Assembly: GCF_009296165.1 (NCBI RefSeq) | Contig: NZ_VUAZ01000073.1 | Location: 1-49,024 of the forward strand | DNA length: 49,024 nt | Origin: Pseudomonas kitaguniensis | GTDB taxonomy: Bacteria > Pseudomonadota > Gammaproteobacteria > Pseudomonadales > Pseudomonadaceae | Direction: 5' to 3' | Shown here: one piece after another, positions 42,200-49,024 of the stretch | How the letters are laid out: every line of letters begins with the position of its first letter | Position numbering within the stretch: the first letter of the stretch is position 1 | The notes under the pieces: generated by a model | Database searches by the model: none | Told to the model about the DNA's origin: nothing | What the model saw: only the letters and a program-made list of their open reading frames with translations | Made by a program: the position numbers and the translations under genes

Positions 42200-42769
42200 T
42201 TATCCATGCAGCGTGTCCAACCATTGGGCGCGGGTGATGCGGTACAAAACATGGTGGCGCAGCGGGTTATCGGCTGCGACTTTGGGGTGTTCAAAGTCTG
42301 CCTGGGGAGCGTAATGCATACCGATGGCTTGCATGACTTTTTGTGATGGCAAATTGGTTTCGGTGGTGAAGGCGAGGATTTCATCCAGCTGCAACCGGTC
42401 AAACCCACAGCGCAGCGCGGTCCAGGCCGCTTCACTGGCGTAACCCAAGCCCCAATGCTCGCGGGCCAAGCGCCAGCCAATCTCTACCGCCGGCACAAAG
42501 TCGGCTTCAAAGCTGACATTCTGCAACCCGGTCAGGCCGATAAACTCGCCGGTGTCCTTGCGCTGCAAGGCCCAAAAACCAAAGCCATACTCGGCGAAGT
42601 GGCCGCGAATCCGGCCAATCAACGCGGCGCTTTCCAAGTGGCCCAACGTGGCCGGGAAATAGCGCATCACCTGCGAGTCGGCGCACATACGCGCAAATTC
42701 CGGCAGGTCGCTGTCGCGCCATTGGCGCAGCACCAGGCGTGCGCTTTCCAATTCCAGTATCGGCTCCAT
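42200..42769 (-). CDS. GNAT acetyltransferase, RimJ/RimL type
   Basis: A 189-residue GCN5-related N-acetyltransferase. It starts with the RimJ/L-like SARLVLRQWRDSDLPEFARM, carries the GFGFWALQRKDTGEFIGLTG strands and the acetyl-CoA site around EHWGLGYASEAAWTAL (a variant of the R/QxxGxG/A loop), and ends with TTETNLPSQKVMQAIGM. The target is unknown. It is transcribed toward tesB, 41 bases away. Confidence 0.9.
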   Translation of the reverse strand: MEPILELESARLVLRQWRDSDLPEFARMCADSQVMRYFPATLGHLESAALIGRIRGHFAEYGFGFWALQRKDTGEFIGLTGLQNVSFEADFVPAVEIGWRLAREHWGLGYASEAAWTALRCGFDRLQLDEILAFTTETNLPSQKVMQAIGMHYAPQADFEHPKVAADNPLRHHVLYRITRAQWLDTLHG

Positions 42770-42844
42770 GGGTCCCCTCCCTTGCGATGTGCGTGAGTGT
42801 ACAGCGCTGGTAAGATCCTTCGCAGGTTCCCGTCAGAAAATCCC

Positions 42845-43765
42845 ATGCCTTTGCCATTGATCTACCACGATGACTACAGCCCCGAGTTCCCGGCGGAACA
42901 CCGCTTTCCCATGGACAAGTTTCGCCTGTTGCGCGACCACTTGGTGGACAGCGGCCTGACGCACGACAGCCAATTGCTGCGCCCGGCGCTGTGCCCGCCA
43001 GAGATTCTGGCCCTCGCGCATGACCCTGGGTATATCGAACGCTACATGAGCGGCCAGTTGAGCCGCGAAGACCAACGGCGCCTCGGCCTGCCCTGGAGCG
43101 AAGCGTTGGCGCGGCGCACCGTGCGCGCGGTCGGCGGCTCGATACTGGCGGCGGAACAAGCGCTGCAGCACGGCTTGGCCTGCCACTTGGCGGGCGGCAC
43201 GCACCACGCGCATTACGATTACCCGGCAGGCTTTTGCATCTTTAATGACTTGGCGGTGATCAGCCAGTACCTGCTGGCCAGCGGCCGGGTCAACCGCGTG
43301 CTGATCTTCGACTGCGACGTGCACCAGGGCGATGGCACCGCGCGCATCCTCCACGACACGCCGGATGCAATCACCGTGTCGCTGCACTGCGAAAAGAACT
43401 TCCCCGCGCGCAAGGCGCAAAGTGATTGGGACATCCCGCTGCCCATGGGCATGGGCGATGCCGATTACCTCAAGGTGGTGGACGACGCGCTCAACTACCT
43501 GTTGCCGCTCTACCAGCCCGACCTGGTGCTGTACGACGCCGGTGTAGACGTGCACAAGGATGACGCCCTCGGTTACCTCAAGCTGACAGACGCCGGCGTG
43601 GCCGCGCGTGATGAAAGCGTGATGCGCCATTGCCTGGGGCGCGACATCCCGGTGATGGGCGTGATCGGTGGCGGCTACAGCAAAGACCGCCCTGCCCTGG
43701 CCCGTCGCCACGGCATCCTGCACCACAGCGCGCAGCGGGTGTGGGCGTCATCAGGTTGTCATTGA
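42845..43765 (+). CDS. Histone-deacetylase-family amidohydrolase
   Basis: A 306-residue zinc amidohydrolase of the HDAC superfamily, which in bacteria includes deacetylases of acetylated polyamines, acetoin-type substrates and lysines. Motifs: LAGGTHHAHYDYPAGFCIFN with the active-site His pair, the zinc ligands in FDCDVHQGDGTARIL and YDAGVDVHKDDALGYL, and GVIGGGYSKD. The conserved catalytic Tyr of classical HDACs is represented by the GGGYS. The ATG at 42845 is preceded by no strong Shine-Dalgarno. The substrate cannot be told. Confidence 0.9.
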   Translation: MPLPLIYHDDYSPEFPAEHRFPMDKFRLLRDHLVDSGLTHDSQLLRPALCPPEILALAHDPGYIERYMSGQLSREDQRRLGLPWSEALARRTVRAVGGSILAAEQALQHGLACHLAGGTHHAHYDYPAGFCIFNDLAVISQYLLASGRVNRVLIFDCDVHQGDGTARILHDTPDAITVSLHCEKNFPARKAQSDWDIPLPMGMGDADYLKVVDDALNYLLPLYQPDLVLYDAGVDVHKDDALGYLKLTDAGVAARDESVMRHCLGRDIPVMGVIGGGYSKDRPALARRHGILHHSAQRVWASSGCH

Positions 43766-43775
43766 ACTGTGAAGC

Positions 43776-43810
43776 TTACCCACAATGCCTGTGGAACGGC
43801 CTGTGGATAA
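43776..43810. promoter_or_regulatory. DnaA-box-like cluster upstream of the flavoprotein gene
   Basis: TTACCCACA (43776-43784, one mismatch), TGTGGAACG (43790-43798, weak) and TGTGGATAA (43802-43810, exact complement of TTATCCACA) lie within 35 bases. Another exact TTATCCACA is at 44375-44383 inside the next gene. Confidence 0.5.
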
Positions 43811-43935
43811 CTTGAGCGTAAGGCGCTGAGAGCAAACAGCCGTATGGCCTGTAGGAAAGTGTACATTTTTTGATCAGGCAGCCAGGCTGTCCTCGGGTAG
43901 AATGCTCGGCCTATTCAGCGAACGTAGCCCTGCCC

Positions 43936-45162
43936 ATGCCTCAAACCGCCTCCACACACGTTGCCATCATCGGCGGCGGCCCTGCCGGGCTGATGGCCGC
44001 TGAAGTCTTGAGCCAAGCGGGCGTGCGGGTCGACCTGTATGACGGCATGCCGTCGGTGGGGCGCAAGTTCCTGCTGGCGGGTGTGGGCGGTATGAACATC
44101 ACCCACTCCGAGGCTTACCCGGCGTTTGTGTCGCGCTATGCCGAACGCGCGCCGCACGTGGCGCCATTGTTGCGCGAATTTGGTGCCGAAGCCTTGTGCG
44201 AATGGATTCACGCGCTGGGCATTCAAACTTTTGTCGGCACCTCGGGCCGAGTCTTCCCTACCGACATGAAAGCCGCCCCGCTACTGCGCGCGTGGCTCAA
44301 GCGCCTGCGCGACCACGGCGTGGTTATCCACACCCGGCATCGCTGGCTGGGCTGGAATGCCGATGGCGATTTACTTATCCACAGCCCGGATGGCGATAAA
44401 ACTGTCCACAGCGACGCAGTGTTGCTGGCCTTGGGCGGCGGCAGTTGGTCACGCTTGGGTTCCGACGGTGCCTGGCTCAGATTGCTGGAGGAAAGAGGCG
44501 TGCCGTGTGCGCCACTGCAACCGAGTAATTGTGGCTTTGAGGTGTCAGCCTGGAGCGAATTGATGGTCAGCAAATTCGCGGGCGCGCCGTTGAAAAACGT
44601 CGCCATCGGGTTGGCGGATGACAGCCCTCGGCTCGGGGAATGTGTGGTCACGGCCAGCGGTATCGAGGGCAGTTTGATCTACGCGCTGTCGGCGCCGATT
44701 CGGCAAGCGATCAATCGGCACGGCTCCGCCACCGTGCACATCGACCTGTTGCCGAGCAAACCGCTGGACAAGGTGCAGGCCGCGTTGGCCAAACCGCGTG
44801 GTTCGCGCTCGATGAGCAAACATTTGCACAGCCAACTGGGCCTGGATGGGGTGAAAGCCGCGCTCTTGCGTGAGTTGGCGCCTGCGCAACACTTCAATGA
44901 TCCGGCGCAGTTGGCGTTGAGCATCAAGGCGTTGCCGCTGAACCTGGTGAAAACCCGGCCGATGGACGAAGCGATCAGCACGGCGGGTGGTGTGCCATTC
45001 GAGGCGCTGGATGAACGGTTGATGCTCAAAGCATTGCCGGGGGTGTTTTGTGCGGGGGAAATGCTGGATTGGGAAGCGCCGACCGGCGGGTATCTGCTGA
45101 CCGGGTGTTTTGCCAGCGGCCGGGCGGCTGGGCGCGGCGTGCTGGAGTGGCTTAAGCGCTGA
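43936..45162 (+). CDS. HI0933/YhiN-family flavoprotein (NAD(P)/FAD-dependent oxidoreductase)
   Basis: A 408-residue FAD protein of the HI0933 family. The dinucleotide fold is VAIIGGGPAGLMAAEVLSQA, followed by YDGMPSVGRKFLLAGVGGMN with the family-specific GRKFLLAGxGGxN. The middle has FVGTSGRVFPTDMKAAPLLR and the C-terminus MLDWEAPTGGYLLTGCFASG. No activity is firmly known for the family. The start is the ATG at 43936; the longer frame from 43870 lacks a signal. DnaA-box-like sites lie in the 170-bp gap before the gene. Confidence 0.92.
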   Translation: MPQTASTHVAIIGGGPAGLMAAEVLSQAGVRVDLYDGMPSVGRKFLLAGVGGMNITHSEAYPAFVSRYAERAPHVAPLLREFGAEALCEWIHALGIQTFVGTSGRVFPTDMKAAPLLRAWLKRLRDHGVVIHTRHRWLGWNADGDLLIHSPDGDKTVHSDAVLLALGGGSWSRLGSDGAWLRLLEERGVPCAPLQPSNCGFEVSAWSELMVSKFAGAPLKNVAIGLADDSPRLGECVVTASGIEGSLIYALSAPIRQAINRHGSATVHIDLLPSKPLDKVQAALAKPRGSRSMSKHLHSQLGLDGVKAALLRELAPAQHFNDPAQLALSIKALPLNLVKTRPMDEAISTAGGVPFEALDERLMLKALPGVFCAGEMLDWEAPTGGYLLTGCFASGRAAGRGVLEWLKR

Positions 45163-45216
45163 AGTCAAAACCGCCATCGGCAGCCAGTCGAATCTTCGCA
45201 CCGCCCCTCGCACATT
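45161..45216 (-). repeat. Second-type REP-like repeat (GTGCGAGGGGCGGTGCGA family)
   Basis: Read on the minus strand it begins GTGCGAGGGGCGGTGCGA and continues to GATTCGAC. The same core recurs at 48216 and, cut by the window end, at 49003. It differs from the GGGCTTGCTC REP. It starts at the very end of the flavoprotein gene. Confidence 0.72.
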
Positions 45217-45240
45217 TTGAATGTATTCACAGATCAAAAA

Positions 45241-45267
45241 TGTGGGAGGGGGCTTGCTCCCGATGAG
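45241..45267 (+). repeat. REP element facing a second-type repeat
   Basis: A TGTGGGAGGGGGCTTGCTCC core pairs with the CGCACA end of the neighbouring repeat (45161-45216), so the two form a mixed inverted pair between the flavoprotein and rhlE genes. Confidence 0.8.
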
Positions 45268-45288
45268 GCCATCGGCAACGCCGAAAAA

Positions 45289-46623
45289 TCACTTCTTCTT
45301 ACGCGGCCCCGTATTAAAAACAGGCACTTTACGCACAGGTTTAATCGAAGGTTCCACCGGCGACGCTTCCCCGCTGTCCACCCACTTGCCCAAATTGCGC
45401 TTACCGCCGCCGCCCGAAGTTTTAGGCTTCTTCGGTTTTTTCGGCTTCTTCACCACTTGGCCGCTGGCATCGGTGTCTGGCACGCGATGCTCCGGTTCGA
45501 AATCCTGCTCCATGTGCCGGGTCAAGGTCTGACGCGTGAGCATCTCGATGGCCGACAGCATGTTCACCTCATCGGCGCACACCAGCGAAATCGCCTCACC
45601 GGTGTTGCCCGCCCGGCCCGTACGGCCGATACGGTGGATGTAATCCTCAGCCACGATCGGCAGGTCAAAGTTGACCACCAGCGGCAGGTCTTCGATGTCC
45701 AACCCACGCGCCGCCACGTCGGTGGCCACCAGAATCTGCACATCGCTGGATTTGAAGCGGTCGAGCGCACGTTGGCGGGTCGCTTGTGGCTTGTCACCGT
45801 GGATGCCATCGGCATTGATGCCCAGGCCTTGCAACTTATCCACTAACGCATCCACGCCGTTGCGGGTTTTGGCGAACACCAGCACCTGCTTCCATCGGCC
45901 TTTGCGCATCAGGTGCACAAACAGCTCTGCCTTGCGCTTCTTGTCGACCGGCACCACCCACTGCTTGACGGTGTTGGCGGCCACGTTACGCGGGCTGACT
46001 TCGACCGTCAGCGGGTCGTTGAGCATCTGCCCGGCGAGCTGGCGAATTTCATCGGAGAACGTCGCGGAAAACAGCAAGGTCTGGCGCTTTTTCGGCAGCA
46101 TGCGGTAGATGTTCGCCAGCTCCTCGGAGAAACCCAGGTCGAGCATGCGGTCGGCTTCATCCAGCACCAGGGTTTGCAGCTGATTAAGCTTCAGCGCGTT
46201 CTGGCGAAACAGGTCGATCAGGCGGCCAGGCGTAGCGACCAAAATGTCGACGCCTTTGCGCAGCTTCATCATCTGCGGGTTGATGCTCACGCCGCCGTAC
46301 ACCGCATACGTGGTCAGCGGCAGGTGTTGTGCATACTCGGCAACGCTTTGGTGAACCTGCTCGGCCAGCTCGCGGGTCGGGCACAGGATCAGCGCGCGTG
46401 CCGAGTTGGCGGCGACTTTCGGCCCTTCCATTGTCAGCAATTGCAGGAGCGGCAGGGCGAAACCAGCGGTCTTGCCGGTGCCGGTTTGGGCCGCAGCCAT
46501 CAGGTCGCGACCGGCCAGCACCGCCGGAATCGCTTGCGCCTGCACCGGCGTCGGGGTCTGGTAGCCAAGCGTCTCAAGGGCGCGCAGCAAGGGTTCGATC
46601 AGGCCAAGGGTGGCGAAAGTCAT
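45289..46623 (-). CDS. rhlE: DEAD-box ATP-dependent RNA helicase RhlE
   Basis: A 444-residue RNA helicase that helps ribosome assembly and RNA turnover. Motifs in order: Q motif YQTPTPVQAQAIP, motif I AAQTGTGKTAGF, Ia PTRELAEQ, Ib TPGRLIDL, DEAD in LVLDEADRMLDLGF, SAT in LLFSATFSDEI, then VFAKTRNGVDAL, ATDVAARGLDIEDLP and HRIGRTGRAG. The basic C-terminal tail (KKPKKPKKPKTSGGGGKRNL, later TGPRKKK) is typical of RhlE and binds RNA. The MTFATLGLIEPLLRAL start matches the family. Confidence 0.95.
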   Translation of the reverse strand: MTFATLGLIEPLLRALETLGYQTPTPVQAQAIPAVLAGRDLMAAAQTGTGKTAGFALPLLQLLTMEGPKVAANSARALILCPTRELAEQVHQSVAEYAQHLPLTTYAVYGGVSINPQMMKLRKGVDILVATPGRLIDLFRQNALKLNQLQTLVLDEADRMLDLGFSEELANIYRMLPKKRQTLLFSATFSDEIRQLAGQMLNDPLTVEVSPRNVAANTVKQWVVPVDKKRKAELFVHLMRKGRWKQVLVFAKTRNGVDALVDKLQGLGINADGIHGDKPQATRQRALDRFKSSDVQILVATDVAARGLDIEDLPLVVNFDLPIVAEDYIHRIGRTGRAGNTGEAISLVCADEVNMLSAIEMLTRQTLTRHMEQDFEPEHRVPDTDASGQVVKKPKKPKKPKTSGGGGKRNLGKWVDSGEASPVEPSIKPVRKVPVFNTGPRKKK

Positions 46624-46671
46624 GTGTTTACCGTAGGAAAAATTCAGCGCAAAGCCGTAATGCGCCGCAGT

Positions 46672-47568
46672 TTACCTTATTTCCGGCTTCGGCTTGCGCC
46701 ACTGAGGCAGGCTGATTAACAGCACCGCGCTGATGATCACCAGCATCGCCAAGGCTTCTTCCATACCAATGGTTTCGCCGACAAACACAATGCCCAACAA
46801 CACCGCGACGGCCGGGTTCACGTAGGCGTAGCTGGTCGCGGCCGCCGGGCGTACGTGCTTGAGCAAATACATATACGCGTTAAACGCGATAACCGAACCG
46901 AACACGGCCAAGTAGGCCAGGGCCAGCCAGCCCTCAAGCGGCGGCATGGCGTGCAGGTGCTCACCGGTCAGCGCACTGCCCAGCAAGAGCATGGCCCCGG
47001 CGATGATCATTTCCGCCGCACTGGCCATAGCCCCCGCAGGCAGCGGCAAGTGTTTGCTCCACACCGAGCCGAACGCCCAGGAAGCGGCAGCAAACAGCAA
47101 CAACAGCGCACCGGTCGGGCTCGATTGCAGGTTGGAGCCCAGGTTGAGCATGCCAATGCCGATAATCCCCAGCACCACCCCGGCCCACTCCAGGCGGGTG
47201 TTACGTGCCCCCCAGAAATAGCCGCACAACAACGTGAACAACGGCACCGTCGCCACCGCCAGCGCGGCCACACCGGAGGCGACCCCCGTGTGTTCGGCCA
47301 CCGTCACCGCGCCATTACCGAAGGTCAGCAGCAAAATGCCGATTTTGGCAGCCGCCTTCCACTGCGCCCAGGTCGGCGCCGGCGCACCGCGCCAGCGCAA
47401 AAAGCCATACATCGCCACACCCGCCAGCAAAAAACGAATCCCGCCCAGCATCAGCGGCGGCCAGTATTCCACGCCGATCCGAATCACCAGGTAGGTAGAC
47501 CCCCAGATCACATACAACGCAAAAAAGGCAGCGATCAACGGTAAGGGAAAACGACGTGGGCCTGGCAT
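46672..47568 (-). CDS. yedA: EamA-type drug/metabolite exporter YedA
   Basis: A 298-residue inner-membrane protein of the DMT superfamily with ten helices in two EamA repeats (LYVIWGSTYLVIRIGVEYWP; LAVFGSVIAFNAYMYLLKHV, with the family motif TSYAYVNPAVAVLLG). The first repeat's block ASGVAALAVATVPLFTLLCG is typical of YedA. Its substrate is unknown. It ends 48 bases from rhlE, in the same direction, and lies divergent from an Lrp-type regulator that may control it. Confidence 0.9.
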   Translation of the reverse strand: MPGPRRFPLPLIAAFFALYVIWGSTYLVIRIGVEYWPPLMLGGIRFLLAGVAMYGFLRWRGAPAPTWAQWKAAAKIGILLLTFGNGAVTVAEHTGVASGVAALAVATVPLFTLLCGYFWGARNTRLEWAGVVLGIIGIGMLNLGSNLQSSPTGALLLLFAAASWAFGSVWSKHLPLPAGAMASAAEMIIAGAMLLLGSALTGEHLHAMPPLEGWLALAYLAVFGSVIAFNAYMYLLKHVRPAAATSYAYVNPAVAVLLGIVFVGETIGMEEALAMLVIISAVLLISLPQWRKPKPEIR

Positions 47569-47728
47569 TGGGTAGCTCTGCGGCAGAATAAGGGAGGCTT
47601 ATTTTAGAAAGGCGGGCCGTTAAACATAAGTTACAAAACCTGTTTAAACCGCCCATACACTTTTCAAAGCATGGTTATGAGCGCTATAAACCGTACTTTC
47701 GAAAGCCATGTATTCCAGGCGCCTTATC

Positions 47729-48190
47729 ATGGACAAATATGACCGCATGCTCCTCAGCGCCCTGCTCGAAGACGGCCGCGCGTCCTTCGCGCAACTCGCG
47801 CGCACGGTTAACCTCTCCGCGCCCGCCGTCGCCGAACGCGTGGCCAAGCTTGAAGCCAGCGGCGTGATCACCGGCTATCAGGCCAAGGTCGACCTGTCCA
47901 AAGTGGGGTTGCCGATCCAGTGCGTCATTGAAGTGCGCCTGACCAACCACGGCAGCCAGAAGGTCTACGACGCACTGGCCGAAATTCCCGAACTGACCGA
48001 ATGCCACCGCGTCACCGGCGACCCCTGCGTGATCATGCAAGCGGCGGTGGGCTCGATGCCGGAACTGGAGAACCTGATCAACCGGATCGCAAAGTTCGGG
48101 TTCAGCAAGACCTCGATTATTTTATCCAGCGCGATAGAGCGGCGAGTGCCGCTGGGGCAGTTGGAGGGCAATGGCAAAAATGGGGGCTGA
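47729..48190 (+). CDS. Lrp/AsnC-family transcriptional regulator
   Basis: A 153-residue regulator with an N-terminal winged helix-turn-helix (DKYDRMLLSALLEDGRASFA, LARTVNLSAPAVAERVAKLE) and a C-terminal RAM ligand-binding domain (CVIEVRLTNHGSQKVYDAL, ECHRVTGDPCVIMQAAVGSM). The ATG at 47729 (MDKYDRML) is the family start; a second ATG seven codons upstream is possible. It is divergent from yedA across 160 bases, the common arrangement for a regulator of an exporter, with an amino acid as the likely effector. Confidence 0.92.
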   Translation: MDKYDRMLLSALLEDGRASFAQLARTVNLSAPAVAERVAKLEASGVITGYQAKVDLSKVGLPIQCVIEVRLTNHGSQKVYDALAEIPELTECHRVTGDPCVIMQAAVGSMPELENLINRIAKFGFSKTSIILSSAIERRVPLGQLEGNGKNGG

Positions 48191-48215
48191 TCTACCGCTG
48201 GCGGGCGCAGATTCA

Positions 48216-48258
48216 AAACGTGCGAGGGGCAGTGCGACGATTCGACGTGCTCCCGAGG
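48216..48258 (+). repeat. Second-type REP-like repeat
   Basis: It shares GTGCGAGGGGC, AGTGCGA and GATTCGAC with the repeat at 45161-45216 (two substitutions in the first 28 bases), then diverges into GTGCTCCCGAGGGCG. It starts about 25 bases after the regulator stop. Confidence 0.7.
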
Positions 48259-48429
48259 GCGTCAGTGGCAGCGTCCTACACAGGAATCAGACTCAACCTA
48301 CTGACTGTTTCAGGAAATCTTAAGAACCCTCCCCAATGCCTGATGTTTCAATGGCCAGCAAGACCGATCCCTTTCATTTGCGGGAAATTTCCTAGAGAAT
48401 TCCACGGCCTTGTTTCCGCCGGATTAGGT

Positions 48430-48691
48430 CGCTAGTCTCGCCCAGTCATCGAGTTTTCGGTGACCGGACGTGCAAGTCCGACCGAATAAAATCCGTACAA
48501 ACGTCTGAACGCATTAACACGGGTGTATCAATGCTTGGTGTTGATCTGTAATGGCGGCGGTGCGCGGGAGATCTTCGGATCTGCTGGGTTTACCTTTTTT
48601 CCCGGTCTTTGCACACCCGCGTACCGCTGCCACCCTATTTCGCGTGCAAGCGAATGGATGCAGCTCCTTCCGTAACAAAAGGAATTACAAC
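48430..48691 (+). ncRNA. Candidate structured 5' leader
   Basis: Three pairings can be seen. A two-part hairpin TCGGT/ACCGA with inner CGGAC/GTCCG (48457-48485). A UUCG-tetraloop hairpin AGATC-TTCG-GATCT (48569-48582). An outer pair CGCGGG (48563-48568) / CCCGCG (from 48615) that encloses it. The segment ends at the AAAGGAA ribosome-binding site of the next gene. A conserved leader RNA is an inference from these pairings. Confidence 0.45.
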
Positions 48692-48988
48692 ATGGTCAAA
48701 GTTACCCCAGATCCACCCACGTTCCTCAGCGAAGACGCCCTGCTCAATCGTCGAGCCATCGACTACTACCTCAAAGCCTCCGCCCCGGATGCGCCCAACT
48801 TTGTGCTGAATGACAACTTGAGCTTCGAAGATGCCCTCGCCCATGCGGCCGATTTGCTGCATTGCGCGGTGGAGACGACAAATGTGTTGGGTGATGCAGT
48901 GAACCCGCAGCAGCGTGCGGTGATGCATTTGGTGGGGATGGCGAAGGAAGTTGTAGATCGGGCGTTGGAGTGTGTGCAGCCTCGATAG
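48692..48988 (+). CDS. DUF3077/DUF6124-like small protein
   Basis: A 98-residue soluble protein, MVKVTPDPPTFLSEDALLNR..., with a predicted helical core (NLSFEDALAHAADLLHCAVE and PQQRAVMHLVGMAKEVVDRA). Small proteins with this start and layout are common, multi-copy genes in pseudomonads and are labelled DUF3077 or DUF6124; I rely on memory for that. No function is known. The ATG at 48692 has AAAGGAA seven bases upstream; the frame is open to 48551 but that part overlaps the structured leader. Confidence 0.85.
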   Translation: MVKVTPDPPTFLSEDALLNRRAIDYYLKASAPDAPNFVLNDNLSFEDALAHAADLLHCAVETTNVLGDAVNPQQRAVMHLVGMAKEVVDRALECVQPR

Positions 48989-49002
48989 GCGCCGCATAAA
49001 TA

Positions 49003-49024
49003 ACTGTGGGAGGGGCGGTGCGAC
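49003..49024 (+). repeat. Second-type REP-like repeat, cut by the window end
   Basis: ACTGTGGGAGGGGCGGTGCGAC matches the first part of the repeat family at 45161 and 48216, and runs off the window. Confidence 0.65.

Larger units (their letters stand above)
48191..48691. other. Long intergenic region before the DUF3077/DUF6124-like gene
   Basis: This 501-bp gap has no gene. It holds a second-type repeat (48216-48258), a GGAAATTTCC palindrome (48383-48392) and then the structured leader at 48430-48691. Confidence 0.6.

Noticed and set aside
48383..48392. GGAAATTTCC palindrome in the long gap before the last gene
   Set aside because: It is only 10 bp long, and such AT-centred palindromes are expected by chance at this rate.

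Overview
The window is about 49 kb of GC-rich, gene-dense chromosome whose gene content and order point to a Pseudomonas of the P. fluorescens group. The evidence is the run morA-glyA-(cstA-yjiX-yjiA)-pilZ-radA-ankB-katB-mscL-fpr, which follows the PA4601-PA4615 order as I remember it from P. aeruginosa, the cyanide-insensitive oxidase operon cioAB, and many copies of the short P. fluorescens-type REP repeat (GTGGGAG..GGGCTTGCTC), mostly as inverted pairs (REPINs). I see no rRNA, tRNA, CRISPR array, insertion sequence, prophage or luxI gene.

Layout. 1-6 kb: ettA (translation factor, minus strand) and the c-di-GMP enzyme gene morA, split by a one-base frameshift. 6-11 kb: glyA with a clear terminator, then a minus-strand pyruvate-transport operon cstA-yjiX-yjiA with a REPIN inside it. 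11-17 kb: a PilZ c-di-GMP receptor (MapZ-like), radA, ankB-katB (periplasmic peroxide defence), mscL and an Fpr-type ferredoxin reductase. 17-18 kb: an AT-richer LuxR solo. 18-24 kb: rlmG, the cioA-cioB-DUF2474 operon with a perfect ANR/FNR box upstream, and a frameshifted MFS exporter. 23.5-28 kb: a three-subunit molybdenum hydroxylase operon and a small secreted protein of unknown function. 28-31.3 kb: a purine permease-trmA operon and a two-gene DUF4160/DUF2442 cassette. 31.5-37 kb: a quinate/shikimate catabolic block (aroQ-aroE, tetR, quiC, frameshifted MFS gene) with two near-identical 15-bp operators resembling the PcaR site. 37-49 kb: transporters, a lipoprotein, a zinc peptidase, a hydrolase, a tesB-HAD pair, GNAT, a deacetylase-family protein, a HI0933-type flavoprotein, rhlE, the divergent pair yedA/lrp-type regulator, and a small DUF3077/DUF6124-like protein behind a roughly 270-nt structured leader.

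How genes fit together. MorA (c-di-GMP turnover) and the PilZ protein (c-di-GMP receptor) lie 5 kb apart. KatB with AnkB, and RadA, serve oxidative stress and DNA repair. AroQ, AroE, QuiC and the MFS protein together would take up quinate/shikimate and convert it to protocatechuate, and the two shared operators suggest a single regulon.

Quality note. Three genes (morA and two MFS genes) each read as intact proteins if one base is restored to a short homopolymer, and ankB may be a fourth case. This pattern looks more like sequencing or assembly indels than gene decay. All functional calls come from reading motifs and remembered family knowledge; no database search was run.
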